Assembly: GCA_035641315.1 (NCBI GenBank)
Contig: DASQUK010000057.1
Span: forward strand, 7,044-71,043
Length of the DNA stretch: 64,000 nt
Direction: 5' to 3'
From: DASQUK01 sp035641315
GTDB lineage: Bacteria; Actinomycetota; Acidimicrobiia; Acidimicrobiales; VFJN01
Shown here: positions 8,674 through 17,266 of the stretch, one piece after another
Layout of the letters: each line of letters starts with the position of its first letter
Numbering within the stretch: the stretch's first letter is position 1
Notes under the pieces: model-generated
Seen by the model: only the letters and a program-made list of their open reading frames with translations
The model's database searches: none
Told to the model about the DNA's origin: nothing
Program-made: the position numbers and the translations under genes

Positions 8674-8721
8674 CTTCTGCCCGCGCTCACCGCGCCATTT
8701 GCGTCTCAGCGCGGGCAGAAG
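8674..8721. repeat. Palindrome with 14-bp arms, family 3 copy 1
   Basis: Perfect inverted repeat: CTTCTGCCCGCGCT (8674-8687) and AGCGCGGGCAGAAG (8708-8721) around a 20-base loop containing CGCGCCA. A related element with the same TTCTGCCCGCGC arm lies at 51395-51436. It sits just upstream of the serS -10 box, so it may act as an operator or as insulation between the divergent lysE-type gene and serS. Confidence 0.7.
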
Positions 8722-8728
8722 GGCTGGG

Positions 8729-8734
8729 TAGCCT
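8729..8734 (+). promoter_or_regulatory. serS -10 box, probable leaderless start
   Basis: TAGCCT fits the actinobacterial TANNNT -10 consensus and ends 8 bases before the serS ATG, the distance expected if transcription begins at or next to the start codon. Confidence 0.5.
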
Positions 8735-8742
8735 CGGCGTCC

Positions 8743-10062
8743 ATGCTCGACATCCGCCGGATCCGCAGCGAGCCCGAGGCCGTCAAGGCCGCGCTCGACC
8801 GCCGGGGTCCGGGCACCTCCGAGCCCATCGACAGGGTGCTCGCCATCGACGCCGAGCAGCGCCGGATCATCGCCCAGCGTGACGACGTCCGCAGCCAGAT
8901 CAAGGTGTTGTCCAAGCAGGTCGGCCGCCTCCGCGGCCAGGGCAAGGGCGACGAGGTCGAGGCGGCCATGGCCCGGAGCCGGGCGCTCGGCGACGACGAG
9001 GAGGCGCTCGCCAAGGCGGCCAGCGTGCTCGCCGACCAGGTCCGCACCGAGCTGCTCGCGCTGCCCAACCTGCCGAGCGACGATGCGCCCCACGGCACGG
9101 GCGAGCGGGACAACGTCGTGCTGCGCACCGAGGGCTTCGACGCGGGGGCCTACGGCGAGCATCAGCGGGTCCCACACTGGGAGATCGGCGCCGAGCTCGG
9201 CATCCTCGACAACGAGCGGGCCACGAAGATCTCGGGCTCGATGTTCACCATGTACCGGGGCTGGGGCGCCCGGCTGCTGCGGGGCCTGGTGCAGCTGAGC
9301 CTCGACCGCAACGCTGACACCTACGAGGAGATCCGCCCGCCCACCCTCGTGCGCACCGAGACGATGGTCTCGACCGGACACCTCCCCAAGTTCGCCGACG
9401 AGGCGTACCACATCGAGCGCGACGACCTGTGGGCCATCCCGACCGCCGAGGTGCCGCTCACCTCGCTGCACGGCGGCGAGATCCTCGACGCCGCCGACCT
9501 CCCGCTGCGCTACATGGCCTACACGTCGTGCTTCCGCCGCGAGGCTGGCTCCGCCGGCAAGGACACCCGGGGCCTGTTGCGGGCCCACGAGTTCGACAAG
9601 GTCGAGCTGCTGGCCGTGGCCGCCGACCGCGAGCAGGCGATCGCCTGCCAAGAGGACGTGCTGGCCCGCAGCGAGGGCCTGCTGCGGGACCTGGGGCTGG
9701 CGTACCGGGTGGTCGACCTGTGCACCGCCGACCTGAGCAACTCGGCCGCGCGCACGTGGGACCTCGAGGCCTACGCCCCGGGCGTTGACCAGTGGCTGGA
9801 GGTGTCGTCGGTGTCCTGGTTCGGCGACTACCAGGCCCGCCGGGCCAACATCCGCTGCCGCCCGGCCGAGGGCGAGGTGAGCGGCGGAAAGAGCAAGGCC
9901 AAGGGCACCGAGGTGGCCCACACCGTCAACGGCTCGGCCATGGGTTGGCCGCGCACGGTGGCCGCCTACCTGGAGACCCACCGCCGGCCCGACGGCACGG
10001 TGGCGATCGTCGAGCCGCTCCGCCCCTATCTGGCCGGCGCCGAACGCATCCCGCCCCAATAG
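8743..10062 (+). CDS. serS: Seryl-tRNA synthetase
   Basis: Class II aminoacyl-tRNA synthetase, 439 residues, charging tRNA-Ser with serine. Residues 1-105 form the antiparallel coiled-coil arm that grips the long variable arm of tRNA-Ser. Motif 2 is FRREAGSAGKDTRGL (about 263-278) and motif 3 is in NGSAMGWPRTVAAYLE (about 402-417), with the conserved arginine in PRT. The serine-binding TAEVP is at about 230. No Shine-Dalgarno is apparent; a TAGCCT box 8 bases upstream suggests a leaderless mRNA. Confidence 0.97.
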   Translation: MLDIRRIRSEPEAVKAALDRRGPGTSEPIDRVLAIDAEQRRIIAQRDDVRSQIKVLSKQVGRLRGQGKGDEVEAAMARSRALGDDEEALAKAASVLADQVRTELLALPNLPSDDAPHGTGERDNVVLRTEGFDAGAYGEHQRVPHWEIGAELGILDNERATKISGSMFTMYRGWGARLLRGLVQLSLDRNADTYEEIRPPTLVRTETMVSTGHLPKFADEAYHIERDDLWAIPTAEVPLTSLHGGEILDAADLPLRYMAYTSCFRREAGSAGKDTRGLLRAHEFDKVELLAVAADREQAIACQEDVLARSEGLLRDLGLAYRVVDLCTADLSNSAARTWDLEAYAPGVDQWLEVSSVSWFGDYQARRANIRCRPAEGEVSGGKSKAKGTEVAHTVNGSAMGWPRTVAAYLETHRRPDGTVAIVEPLRPYLAGAERIPPQ

Positions 10063-10080
10063 GGCTCCGACGCTGTCCGT

Positions 10081-10117
10081 CCCGCTCTTGCCGCTTCGCG
10101 GCGGGCCGCTCGGGCCC
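10081..10117. repeat. Dispersed GC hairpin repeat, copy 2
   Basis: CCCGCTCTTG, CCGCTTCGCGGCGG and GCCGCTCGGGCCC in a row, containing a strong CCGC-TTCG-GCGG hairpin. It lies 18 bases after the serS stop and might also serve as its terminator. It is closest to the copies at 41966 (opposite orientation) and 46343. Confidence 0.8.
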
Positions 10118-10154
10118 AGGGGCCACTCGACTCCCGCCAGACCGGCGTAACCAC

Positions 10155-10160
10155 TAACCT
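10155..10160 (+). promoter_or_regulatory. Possible -10 box of the MMPL transporter gene
   Basis: TAACCT, a TANNNT match, stands 60 bases before the ATG of the transporter gene; a GGGAGA Shine-Dalgarno follows near 10205, so this mRNA would have a conventional leader. Confidence 0.4.
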
Positions 10161-10220
10161 CGCAGGGTCCCCTTCTCCCCTCGAGGGACATCGCCGCCGA
10201 GTCAGGGAGATCCTTCAGCA

Positions 10221-12716
10221 ATGCGACGCGTATGGGCTTGGATGGCCCTCAACTTCGGCAAGCACGCCGGCATCGTCGGGGCCATCGGCCTGGCGATCAC
10301 CCTCGTGCTCGGCATCGGCGCCACCAAGCTCGACTTCGCCACCGGCCAGGACTCGTACCTCAACAAGGACGAGCAGGTCTACGAGGACAACGTCGCCTAC
10401 CAGGGCCTGTTCGGCGGCCAGGCCATGCTCACCTTGTTCACCATGGACGAGGGCAGCGGCGTCGTCGACCTGTTCACGCCCGAGAACATCGCCCACCTGC
10501 AGGACATCGACGAGCAGCTCCACGCTGTCGACGGCGTCGAGGCGGTCGTCACGCCGCTGACCGCCCTGCAGTTCACCCAGAACCTGGCGGTGAGCGACAG
10601 CGGCGATCCCACCCAGAGCGTCGCCGGCCGGGCGCTGCTCGGCGCTCGCGCGCGCGAGCCCGACCCGGCCGCCAAACAGATCCGCCTCGACGACGCCGCC
10701 ACCACCCTGGGGCGCCTCAACGAGATCCCCGAGGACCAGCGCACGTTCGACAACCCCGAGTGGGTGCAGTTCCTGCTGTACGACAACCGAGGCGAGATCC
10801 GGAAGTCGCTCCGCCCGTTCTTCCCCGACGAGACCCACGCGCAGCTGGTCACACGCCTGGTCGGCAACGCCTCGCTGGAGGACGAGGGCAACGCCAGCGA
10901 GGCCGTGCAGGACATCACCCTGGCCGAGCCCTTCGATGGCGCGGAGGTCACCTCGACCGGGGCGCCGGTGCTCCTCAAGGACCTGAACCGCTACCTGCGG
11001 GGCGGCATGTTCACGCTGGGGGCCATCGCGGTGGCGATCATGGTCGTGATCCTGCTGCTGCTGTTCGGCGTGCGCTGGCGGCTGCTGCCCTTGGCCGTGA
11101 TCCTCGTCGGCCTGGTGTGGGCCTTCGGGCTCGCCGGGTACCTCGGCATCCCGCTGTCCGTGGTGACCATCGCCGGGCTGCCCGTCATGCTCGGCGTGGG
11201 CATCGACTACGCGATCCAGATGCACTCCCGCATCGAGGAAGAGGTGGTGATCGACCGCTCGGCCCACCCCATCCAGGAGGCGTCGGTCAACCTGGGCCCC
11301 GCGCTGCTGGTCGTCACCTTCGACGCGGTGTTCGCTTTCCTGGCGCTGCGGTTCGCACGGGTGCCGATGATCCGCGACTTCGGCCTGCTGCTGGCCGTGG
11401 GCATCGCCGTCATCTGCGTCGCCAGCATCGTCGTGCCGCTGGCGGTGCTCGGCATCCGTGAGTACCGCTCGCCCACCAAGGGCAAGGACTTCAGCCACGG
11501 CGTGCTCGCCAAGCTGGTCGTATGGCTTGGCAGCCTGCCGACCCGCCTGGCCGTGCCGATCGCGCTCGCCAGTGCCGCCGTCTTCGCCGGCGGGATCCTC
11601 GTCGAGGACGATCTCACCATCCAGAGCGATCCCGAGGAGTGGGTCAACCAGGACAGCCAGGTGATCGACGACATCGACGCCATCAAGCGCGAGACCGGGT
11701 CGTCGGCCGAGCTGGGCATCTTCGTCGAGTCCGACGACATCTTCAGCGACGACACCGCGGCCTTCGTCACCGACTTCGCCAACGAGCAACTGGCGGAGCG
11801 GCCCGACGACCTGCTCACCGCCTCGTCGCTCGTGACCACGGTCAGCTTCCTGTTGGAGATGCCCGACACGACGGTGCTCCCGCCGACCGGTGACGATGTG
11901 CGGCGGGCGTACAGGGTGGCGCCGCCCGACATTCAGAGGGCGCTCGTCAACCCCGACGCCGGGGCACTCAACCTGGTGTTCCGCACCGCCCCCGGCTCGC
12001 TCGACCACCGCGCCGTCTACGTCGATGCCATCCGCGACGAGCTCGAGTCCGGCAACCTCGACGACGGCGACCCCATCCCCGGGGACGTGCGGGCCACGCC
12101 TTCGGGCTTGGCGGTGGTGGGCGTCGGCCTGCTGGAGAACATCGAGTCCAACCGCATCCTGCTGACCTATCTGGCGGTGGCGTTCGTGTTCGCCTACCTC
12201 GTGGTGCGGCTGCGCAGCTTCGTGCGGGCACTGCTGTCGATGGTGCCCGTGCTGACCGCCGTGGGCGCGGCCTCGCTGGTGGCGTGGATCTTCGACCTCC
12301 AGCTCAGCCCGATGACCGCGGTGGGCGGACCGCTGGTCGTCGCGGTGTGCACGGAGTTCACATCGCTGATCCTGCTGCGGTTCATCGAGGAGCGGCGGCG
12401 CGGTTACAGCCCCCAGGAGGCGATCGACGTCACCGCCCGCCGCACAGGTCGGGCATTCATCGTGTCGGCGCTCACCGCCATCGCGGGTGTGGCGGTCATC
12501 GCCTTCTCGTCGCTGCCGTTGCTGCGCGACTTCGGCATGATCGTGGCCATGAACGTGGCGGTGGCGCTGGTGTCGGCGCTCGTGTTCCTGCCGCCGATGC
12601 TGGTGTGGGCCGAGAACCGCGGCTGGGTCACCCGGGGCATGCTGCCGACGCCGCCGACGGCGCCGACCCCGGCACGCGGTCCCGAGGTGCCCCGCCAACC
12701 GGTCGCCGGCTCGTGA
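10221..12716 (+). CDS. MMPL/RND superfamily transporter (HAE3-like)
   Basis: 831-residue exporter with the RND layout: one N-terminal helix (about 14-33), a large extracytoplasmic domain (about 35-255), helices 2-6 (about 260-420), another helix near 445-465, a second extracytoplasmic domain (about 465-640) and a final helical bundle. Helix 4 carries GVGIDYAIQMHSR, the conserved GxxxDY motif for proton coupling. Related proteins export lipids, hopanoids or drugs; in actinobacteria MMPL proteins often move cell-envelope lipids. No partner gene is adjacent, so the substrate is open. A Pro-rich C-terminal tail of about 25 residues is cytoplasmic. Confidence 0.9.
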   Translation: MRRVWAWMALNFGKHAGIVGAIGLAITLVLGIGATKLDFATGQDSYLNKDEQVYEDNVAYQGLFGGQAMLTLFTMDEGSGVVDLFTPENIAHLQDIDEQLHAVDGVEAVVTPLTALQFTQNLAVSDSGDPTQSVAGRALLGARAREPDPAAKQIRLDDAATTLGRLNEIPEDQRTFDNPEWVQFLLYDNRGEIRKSLRPFFPDETHAQLVTRLVGNASLEDEGNASEAVQDITLAEPFDGAEVTSTGAPVLLKDLNRYLRGGMFTLGAIAVAIMVVILLLLFGVRWRLLPLAVILVGLVWAFGLAGYLGIPLSVVTIAGLPVMLGVGIDYAIQMHSRIEEEVVIDRSAHPIQEASVNLGPALLVVTFDAVFAFLALRFARVPMIRDFGLLLAVGIAVICVASIVVPLAVLGIREYRSPTKGKDFSHGVLAKLVVWLGSLPTRLAVPIALASAAVFAGGILVEDDLTIQSDPEEWVNQDSQVIDDIDAIKRETGSSAELGIFVESDDIFSDDTAAFVTDFANEQLAERPDDLLTASSLVTTVSFLLEMPDTTVLPPTGDDVRRAYRVAPPDIQRALVNPDAGALNLVFRTAPGSLDHRAVYVDAIRDELESGNLDDGDPIPGDVRATPSGLAVVGVGLLENIESNRILLTYLAVAFVFAYLVVRLRSFVRALLSMVPVLTAVGAASLVAWIFDLQLSPMTAVGGPLVVAVCTEFTSLILLRFIEERRRGYSPQEAIDVTARRTGRAFIVSALTAIAGVAVIAFSSLPLLRDFGMIVAMNVAVALVSALVFLPPMLVWAENRGWVTRGMLPTPPTAPTPARGPEVPRQPVAGS

Positions 12717-12751
12717 TCGCGTAAAGGCGTTCCCTCAGCCGGCGCCAGCGG

Positions 12752-12875
12752 TATGGTGGCGGGCAGCAAGACCCAGGGCTCCACACCGACATCGGGGCCC
12801 GACGGCTTCTCCCGGGGCCGCACCTGCGGGGAGGGAACCGTGATCCACCCGACAGCGCACACCACCGACCCACGC
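12752..12875 (+). promoter_or_regulatory. Structured leader, possible c-di-AMP (ydaO-type) riboswitch
   Basis: The 166-base region before the osmoprotectant operon starts with a TATGGT box (12752-12757) and is rich in paired G and C runs. Near its end GGGGAGGGAACC (about 12828-12839) is followed by CACCCGACAGC (about 12846-12856). From memory these resemble the 3' core of actinobacterial ydaO/yuaA riboswitches, which often control osmoprotectant uptake. The usual final AACCTCGTAGGC is not recognisable, so the element could be degenerate or something else. Confidence 0.3.
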
Positions 12876-12883
12876 CCATCGAC

Positions 12884-14029
12884 GTGACCGCCGCTCCGGG
12901 CGGCGCCACCGACACCTCGGCCGGTGACGTCGCCATTCGGCTCGAACACCTAACCAAGACCTACCCCGGCGCGTTCCGACCCGCGGTCGACGGACTCGAC
13001 CTGGCGATCCCCCGCGGCGAGCTGGTGGCGCTGGTCGGTCCATCCGGGTGCGGCAAGACCACAACCCTCAAGATGATCAACCGTCTTATCGAGCCCACCG
13101 GCGGCACGGTGTGGGTGGAGGGCGTCGACATCCGCACCCAGCCGACCCACGAGCTGCGCCGGGGCATCGGCTACGTCATCCAGCAGGCCGGGCTGTTCCC
13201 CCATCGCACGGTCGGCGACAACATCGCCACCGTCCCCAAGCTCCTCGGGTGGGACCGCGCCCGCATGCAGGCGCGCGTCGACGAGCTGGCCGACCTGCTG
13301 CGGCTGGACCGGGGACTGCTCGGCCGCTACCCGGCGGCGTTGTCCGGCGGGCAGCAGCAGCGCGTCGGTGTCGCCCGGGCGCTGGCCGCCGACCCCCCGG
13401 TTCTGCTCATGGACGAGCCCTACTCGGCGGTCGACCCCATCGTGCGGGCGCAGCTCCAGGACGAGCTGCTCACGTTACGGCGCGAGGTTCGCAAGACGAT
13501 CGTGTTCGTCACCCACGACATCGACGAGGCCATCAAGCTCGCCGACCGCATCGCCATCCTCAACGTGGGCGGCATCCTCGAGCAGGTCGACCCACCCGCC
13601 GAGATGCTGCGGGCACCGCGCACCGACTTCGTAGCCGACTTCCTGGGCGACGACCGCGGCATCAAGCGCCTCTCGCTCATGACCGTGGGCGGCGCCTCGC
13701 TGAGCAAGGGCCCGGTGGTGGGCCAGTCCGCCACTGCCGACGACGCCCGGGCCACGATGGCCGAGCTGGGCTACGACTGGGTGGCCGTGTGCGACGGCGA
13801 CGACCGGCTGCTGGGCTGGATCGGGGCTGCCGAGCTCGACGGCGCCACCGCCGTCGGCGGGCTGACGCCCAAGCCCTTCCTCGCCGTGGTCACGGCCGAC
13901 ACCACGCTCAAGGCCGCGCTCGACGGCATCGTCACGTCCCGCACCCGCGTGGCCATGGCGGTGGACGGCGAGGGCCGCTACCTGGGCATGCTCACCGTCG
14001 ACGACCTGGCCGAGGGGATCACGGCATGA
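12884..14029 (+). CDS. Osmoprotectant ABC transporter ATPase (OpuCA/OsmV-like)
   Basis: ATP-binding subunit of a glycine betaine/carnitine/choline importer, 381 residues. Walker A GPSGCGKTT begins near residue 47, signature LSGGQQQR near 149, Walker B LLMDEPYSAVDP near 170 and the THDIDEA segment near 205. After the ABC core (to about 265) come two CBS-like units (about 275-325 and 330-380), which in relatives sense ionic strength or nucleotides. GTG start chosen because the ABC domain begins 17 residues later and the upstream bases look like a leader. It heads a four-gene operon. Confidence 0.92.
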   Translation: MTAAPGGATDTSAGDVAIRLEHLTKTYPGAFRPAVDGLDLAIPRGELVALVGPSGCGKTTTLKMINRLIEPTGGTVWVEGVDIRTQPTHELRRGIGYVIQQAGLFPHRTVGDNIATVPKLLGWDRARMQARVDELADLLRLDRGLLGRYPAALSGGQQQRVGVARALAADPPVLLMDEPYSAVDPIVRAQLQDELLTLRREVRKTIVFVTHDIDEAIKLADRIAILNVGGILEQVDPPAEMLRAPRTDFVADFLGDDRGIKRLSLMTVGGASLSKGPVVGQSATADDARATMAELGYDWVAVCDGDDRLLGWIGAAELDGATAVGGLTPKPFLAVVTADTTLKAALDGIVTSRTRVAMAVDGEGRYLGMLTVDDLAEGITA

Positions 14030-14083
14030 TGCCGTCCTCCCGGCGGTTCCCGTGATCGCCGTCAAGCCCGCCGAGGCCGTGAC

Positions 14084-14764
14084 ATGACCTCGCTTGCGGC
14101 GCGGCCGCCGAGCTGGAGCGGGTTCGGCTTCGACGGCAACTGGGACGTCGTCTGGTACTACATCCTCGTCCACCTGCGCATCACTGCGCTCGCCCTCGTC
14201 CTCGGCGCGGCGGTGGCGTTCCCACTCGGGCTGGCCGGCTATCGCTGGCGCCACTCGTACCCGGCGATCCTCGGCGTCACCAGCGTGCTCTACACGATCC
14301 CGTCGCTGTCGCTGATCGTGCTGCTCGGTCTCGGCTTCGGGCTCGGGCTGCTCAACGACAAGCCGCTCATCATCGCCCTCGCCATCTACACGCTGGCCAT
14401 CTTGGTCCGGAACCTCGTCGAGGGGCTGCGGGCAGTACCCGACTCGGTGAAGGACGCCGCCACGGGCGTCGGCTACACGCCGCTGCGCTCATTGTTGGTC
14501 ATCGAGCTCCCGCTCGCCGTCCCGGCCGTCATCGCCGGGCTACGGGTGGCAGCGGTCTCCACGATCAGCCTGGTGAGCGTTGGTGGTGTCCTTGGCCGTG
14601 GTGGCCTCGGGTTCCTGTTCTTCGAGGGGTATCGCCGCAACCGCACGAGCGAGATCATTGCCGGCATCGGGGCCTCGATCGTGCTGGCCGTGGTCGTCGA
14701 TATCGCGCTCGTGCTCACCCGCCGGGTGTTGACGCCGTGGACCCCAGCCCGGGCGGTGCGCTGA
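14084..14764 (+). CDS. Osmoprotectant ABC transporter permease 1
   Basis: BPD_transp_1 permease of 226 residues with about six helices. The EAA loop is in GLRAVPDSVKDAATGVGYTP (about residues 112-131), where it docks on the ATPase. It starts 54 bases after the ATPase and its TGA overlaps the next ATG (TGATG). Pairing of two different permeases is typical of OpuC/Osm-type betaine systems. Confidence 0.92.
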   Translation: MTSLAARPPSWSGFGFDGNWDVVWYYILVHLRITALALVLGAAVAFPLGLAGYRWRHSYPAILGVTSVLYTIPSLSLIVLLGLGFGLGLLNDKPLIIALAIYTLAILVRNLVEGLRAVPDSVKDAATGVGYTPLRSLLVIELPLAVPAVIAGLRVAAVSTISLVSVGGVLGRGGLGFLFFEGYRRNRTSEIIAGIGASIVLAVVVDIALVLTRRVLTPWTPARAVR

Positions 14765-15489
14765 TGGACATCCTCACCGACACGATCGCATGGCTGACCA
14801 CCGCCGACAACTGGTGGGGACCCGCGGGGATCCTGCAGCGGCTCTGGGAGCACCTCCAGTACTCACTGCTCGCGATCGGGCTCGCCGTCCTCATCGCCGT
14901 GCCCGCCGGGTTGGTGATCGGCCACACCGGACGGGCCGAGCCGGGCGCCTTCGCCCTGTCGGGCGCGGCGCGAGCCGTCCCCACGCTCGGGCTGCTCGTC
15001 CTCCTCGGGCGCTGGTACCCCGTTGAGGCGTGGCCGGTCATCGTCGTCCTCGCCGTGCTGGCCATCCCGCCGATACTCGCCAATACCACCACCGGCATCG
15101 GTGGCGTCGATCCAGCGGCGCGTGACGCCGCCCAGGGCATGGGCATGACCCCGATACAGGTGCTCACGCGCGTGGAGGTTCCGCTCGCCGCCCCGCTCAT
15201 CCTCGCCGGCGTCCGCTCGGCACTGCTCCAGGTGATCGCCACCGCTACGATCGCCGCCTTTGCCGGCCTGGGCGGCCTCGGCCGATTCATCATCGACGGC
15301 TTCGCCGTCAGTGACGACGCCAGAGTCTATGGAGGCTCGATCGTCGTCGCCGCGCTCGCCTTGGTGGGCGAGGGTTTGTTCGCCGTCGCCCAGCGGTCGG
15401 TGAGGCCCGCCGGGATTCGCCGCCGCCGGGCGCCGTTGCTCTCAGCCGCAGTCCCTATCCCACCCACAGCTGGAGGAGTCAGCACATGA
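14764..15489 (+). CDS. Osmoprotectant ABC transporter permease 2
   Basis: Second BPD_transp_1 permease, 241 residues and about six helices. The EAA-type loop is GVDPAARDAAQGMGMTP (about 115-131). The start is the ATG overlapping the stop of permease 1; a GTG-less ATG 27 bases upstream is less likely. Its stop overlaps the start of the binding protein (ATGA). It forms the heterodimeric pore with permease 1. Confidence 0.92.
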   Translation: MDILTDTIAWLTTADNWWGPAGILQRLWEHLQYSLLAIGLAVLIAVPAGLVIGHTGRAEPGAFALSGAARAVPTLGLLVLLGRWYPVEAWPVIVVLAVLAIPPILANTTTGIGGVDPAARDAAQGMGMTPIQVLTRVEVPLAAPLILAGVRSALLQVIATATIAAFAGLGGLGRFIIDGFAVSDDARVYGGSIVVAALALVGEGLFAVAQRSVRPAGIRRRRAPLLSAAVPIPPTAGGVST

Positions 15490-16427
15490 AGCGCACCCGC
15501 CTGCTCGCCGCCCTCGCGGCCCTCGCCCTTATCGCCGGGGCGTGCGGCGACGACGACGACGATGACGCCACCGGCGATGATTCCGCCGCCGGCGACCTCT
15601 CGGGCCAGAGCCTCAACATCGGCTCGGCCAACTTCCCCGAGAGCGTCCTGCTCGCGGAGATCTACGCCGGCGTGCTGGAGGCCGGTGGCGCCGACGTGAC
15701 CGTGACGCCGAACATCGGCTCGCGCGAGGTCTACTACCCGGCCATCGAGACCGGCGAGATCGACCTGCTGCCGGAGTACACGAACTCGCTGCTCTCGTTC
15801 GTCCTGCGCCAGGCCGACCCCGAGGCGGCTCCCGAGGCCACCAACGTCGAGGAGCAGCTCGCCGCGCTCGAGGAAGCGCTGCCGGACAACCTGACCGTGC
15901 TGACGCCGTCGACCGCCGAGGACAAGGACGTCATCGTCTGCAACCAGGAGACGATCGACCAGTACGGCTTCTCCGATCTCAGCGGCCTCGCCGAGGTGTC
16001 GGGTGAGATCACCCTCGGCGGCCCGCCCGAGTTCGCGGAGCGCTCGCCGTTCGGCATCCCTGGCTTGCGGGAGTTCTACGGCGCCGAGTTCGCCGAGTTC
16101 GTCCCGCTCGAGATCGGCCCCCCGATCGTCGACGCGCTCAATGCCAACGCGATCAACTGCGGCAACCTGTTCTCCACCGACGCGGCAATCACCGAGAACG
16201 ACTTCACTGCGCTCGAGGACGACATGAGCATCGTCCCCAACGAGGCCGTCCTCCCGCTGATCAGCGTCGAGAAGGCCACGCCCGAGGTCACCGCCGTGCT
16301 CGACGAGGTCAGCGCGGCTCTCGACACCGAAGGCCTGACCGAGCTCAACTTCGAGGTCCAGGCCGAGGGCTTGGCCGAGGCCGAAGTCGCGGCCCGATGG
16401 CTCGCCGACAACGGCTTCACGGAGTGA
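15486..16427 (+). CDS. Osmoprotectant-binding lipoprotein (OpuAC/OsmF family)
   Basis: Extracellular substrate-binding protein, 313 residues. Signal peptide with lipobox IAGAC (Cys21) and an acidic linker of consecutive Asp residues. The mature part follows the OpuAC fold: NIGSANFPESVLLAEIYAG near residue 45, REVYYPAIETGEIDLLPEYT near residue 80 and a later NCGNLFSTDAAI segment. Such proteins bind glycine betaine, choline or related compounds, often through an aromatic box; ligand is not predictable. Last gene of the operon. Confidence 0.92.
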   Translation: MKRTRLLAALAALALIAGACGDDDDDDATGDDSAAGDLSGQSLNIGSANFPESVLLAEIYAGVLEAGGADVTVTPNIGSREVYYPAIETGEIDLLPEYTNSLLSFVLRQADPEAAPEATNVEEQLAALEEALPDNLTVLTPSTAEDKDVIVCNQETIDQYGFSDLSGLAEVSGEITLGGPPEFAERSPFGIPGLREFYGAEFAEFVPLEIGPPIVDALNANAINCGNLFSTDAAITENDFTALEDDMSIVPNEAVLPLISVEKATPEVTAVLDEVSAALDTEGLTELNFEVQAEGLAEAEVAARWLADNGFTE

Positions 16428-16491
16428 CCTGACACGAGGGTTTCCTGCGGACATGTGTCGCAGATCGCAGCTGCGCTGCAGACCGTGCGTT

Positions 16492-16593
16492 GCCCGAGGT
16501 CATAGGCGCCACGATGCCGGGGGCGAGGGTCATAGGTTCGGATCAGGAACCCAATGCCTCGGGCCCGGTTTGCCGGAACCTATGACCTCGGGC
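16492..16593. repeat. 102-base composite palindrome with internal third copy
   Basis: GCCCGAGGTCATAGG at 16492-16506 is repeated in inverse at 16579-16593 (CCTATGACCTCGGGC). A third, direct near-copy, GCGAGGGTCATAGGTTCGG, lies at 16523-16541. The element fills half of the gap between the osmoprotectant operon and pdxH. I find no other copy in the window; function unknown. Confidence 0.65.
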
Positions 16594-16621
16594 TTGGTGC
16601 CGCTGAGCTAGACCCCACGGC

Positions 16622-17266
16622 GTGGACATTCCCCGCCTCCGCCAGGAGTACGCCGACGCCGGGCTGGCGGAGGGCGACCTGGCCGCCGCTCCGATCGAGC
16701 AGTTCCGTCGCTGGTTCGCCGCGTGGCGCGACGTGGCGGTGGGTGAGCCCGAGGCCATGGTCGTCACGTCGGCGACGCCCGATGGCCGGCCGTCGGTCCG
16801 CATGGTGCTGTTGCGCCGCTTCGACGCCGACGGCTTCGTGTTCTTCTCCAACCGCGACAGCCGCAAGGGACGGGAGATGGCGGCCAACCCGCGCGTGGCG
16901 CTCCTGTTCCCATGGCACCCTGTCGGCCGCCAGGTCATCGTCGAGGGGACGGCGGCTCCGATCTCCGACGAGGACTCCGACGCCTACTGGGTCACCCGAC
17001 CCCGTGGCAGCCAGATCGCCGCCAGCGCCTCACCGCAGAGCCAGGTCGTCCCCGACCGCGCCACGCTGGAACGACGCTTCGCCGAGGTGGCGCGGCGCCA
17101 CGAGGGCCAGCCCGTGCCCCGCCCCGACAACTGGGGCGGCATCTGCGTGTCACCCGACCGCGTCGAGTTCTGGCAGAACCGCGACCGGCGCATGCACGAC
17201 CGGCTGGTCTACTGGCGGGACACCACCCGGTCGTCCGGCTGGCGCATCGAGCGCCTGGCCCCCTGA
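16622..17266 (+). CDS. pdxH: Pyridoxamine 5'-phosphate oxidase
   Basis: FMN enzyme that oxidises pyridoxamine/pyridoxine 5'-phosphate to pyridoxal phosphate with O2; 214 residues, normal length. Conserved features: RMVLLRRFDADGFVFFSN (about 60-77, FMN and substrate site), the SRKGREMAANPRVALLF segment following it, the SQIAASASPQSQ segment (about 130-140) and the C-terminal WGGICVSPDRVEFWQ plus ERLAP end typical of the family. GTG start at 16622. Its 3' end overlaps the convergent ccdA gene by 58 bases. Confidence 0.95.
   Translation: MDIPRLRQEYADAGLAEGDLAAAPIEQFRRWFAAWRDVAVGEPEAMVVTSATPDGRPSVRMVLLRRFDADGFVFFSNRDSRKGREMAANPRVALLFPWHPVGRQVIVEGTAAPISDEDSDAYWVTRPRGSQIAASASPQSQVVPDRATLERRFAEVARRHEGQPVPRPDNWGGICVSPDRVEFWQNRDRRMHDRLVYWRDTTRSSGWRIERLAP

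Noticed and set aside
8657..8742. T-box riboswitch upstream of serS
   Set aside because: The gap is only 86 bases, has no T-box sequence and carries instead a palindrome and a -10 box adjacent to the start.
10215..12698. Very long open frame antisense to the MMPL transporter
   Set aside because: It is a GC-driven shadow of the real gene: product rich in Arg, His, Gln, Asp and Gly without domains. Many similar antisense frames occur across the window.
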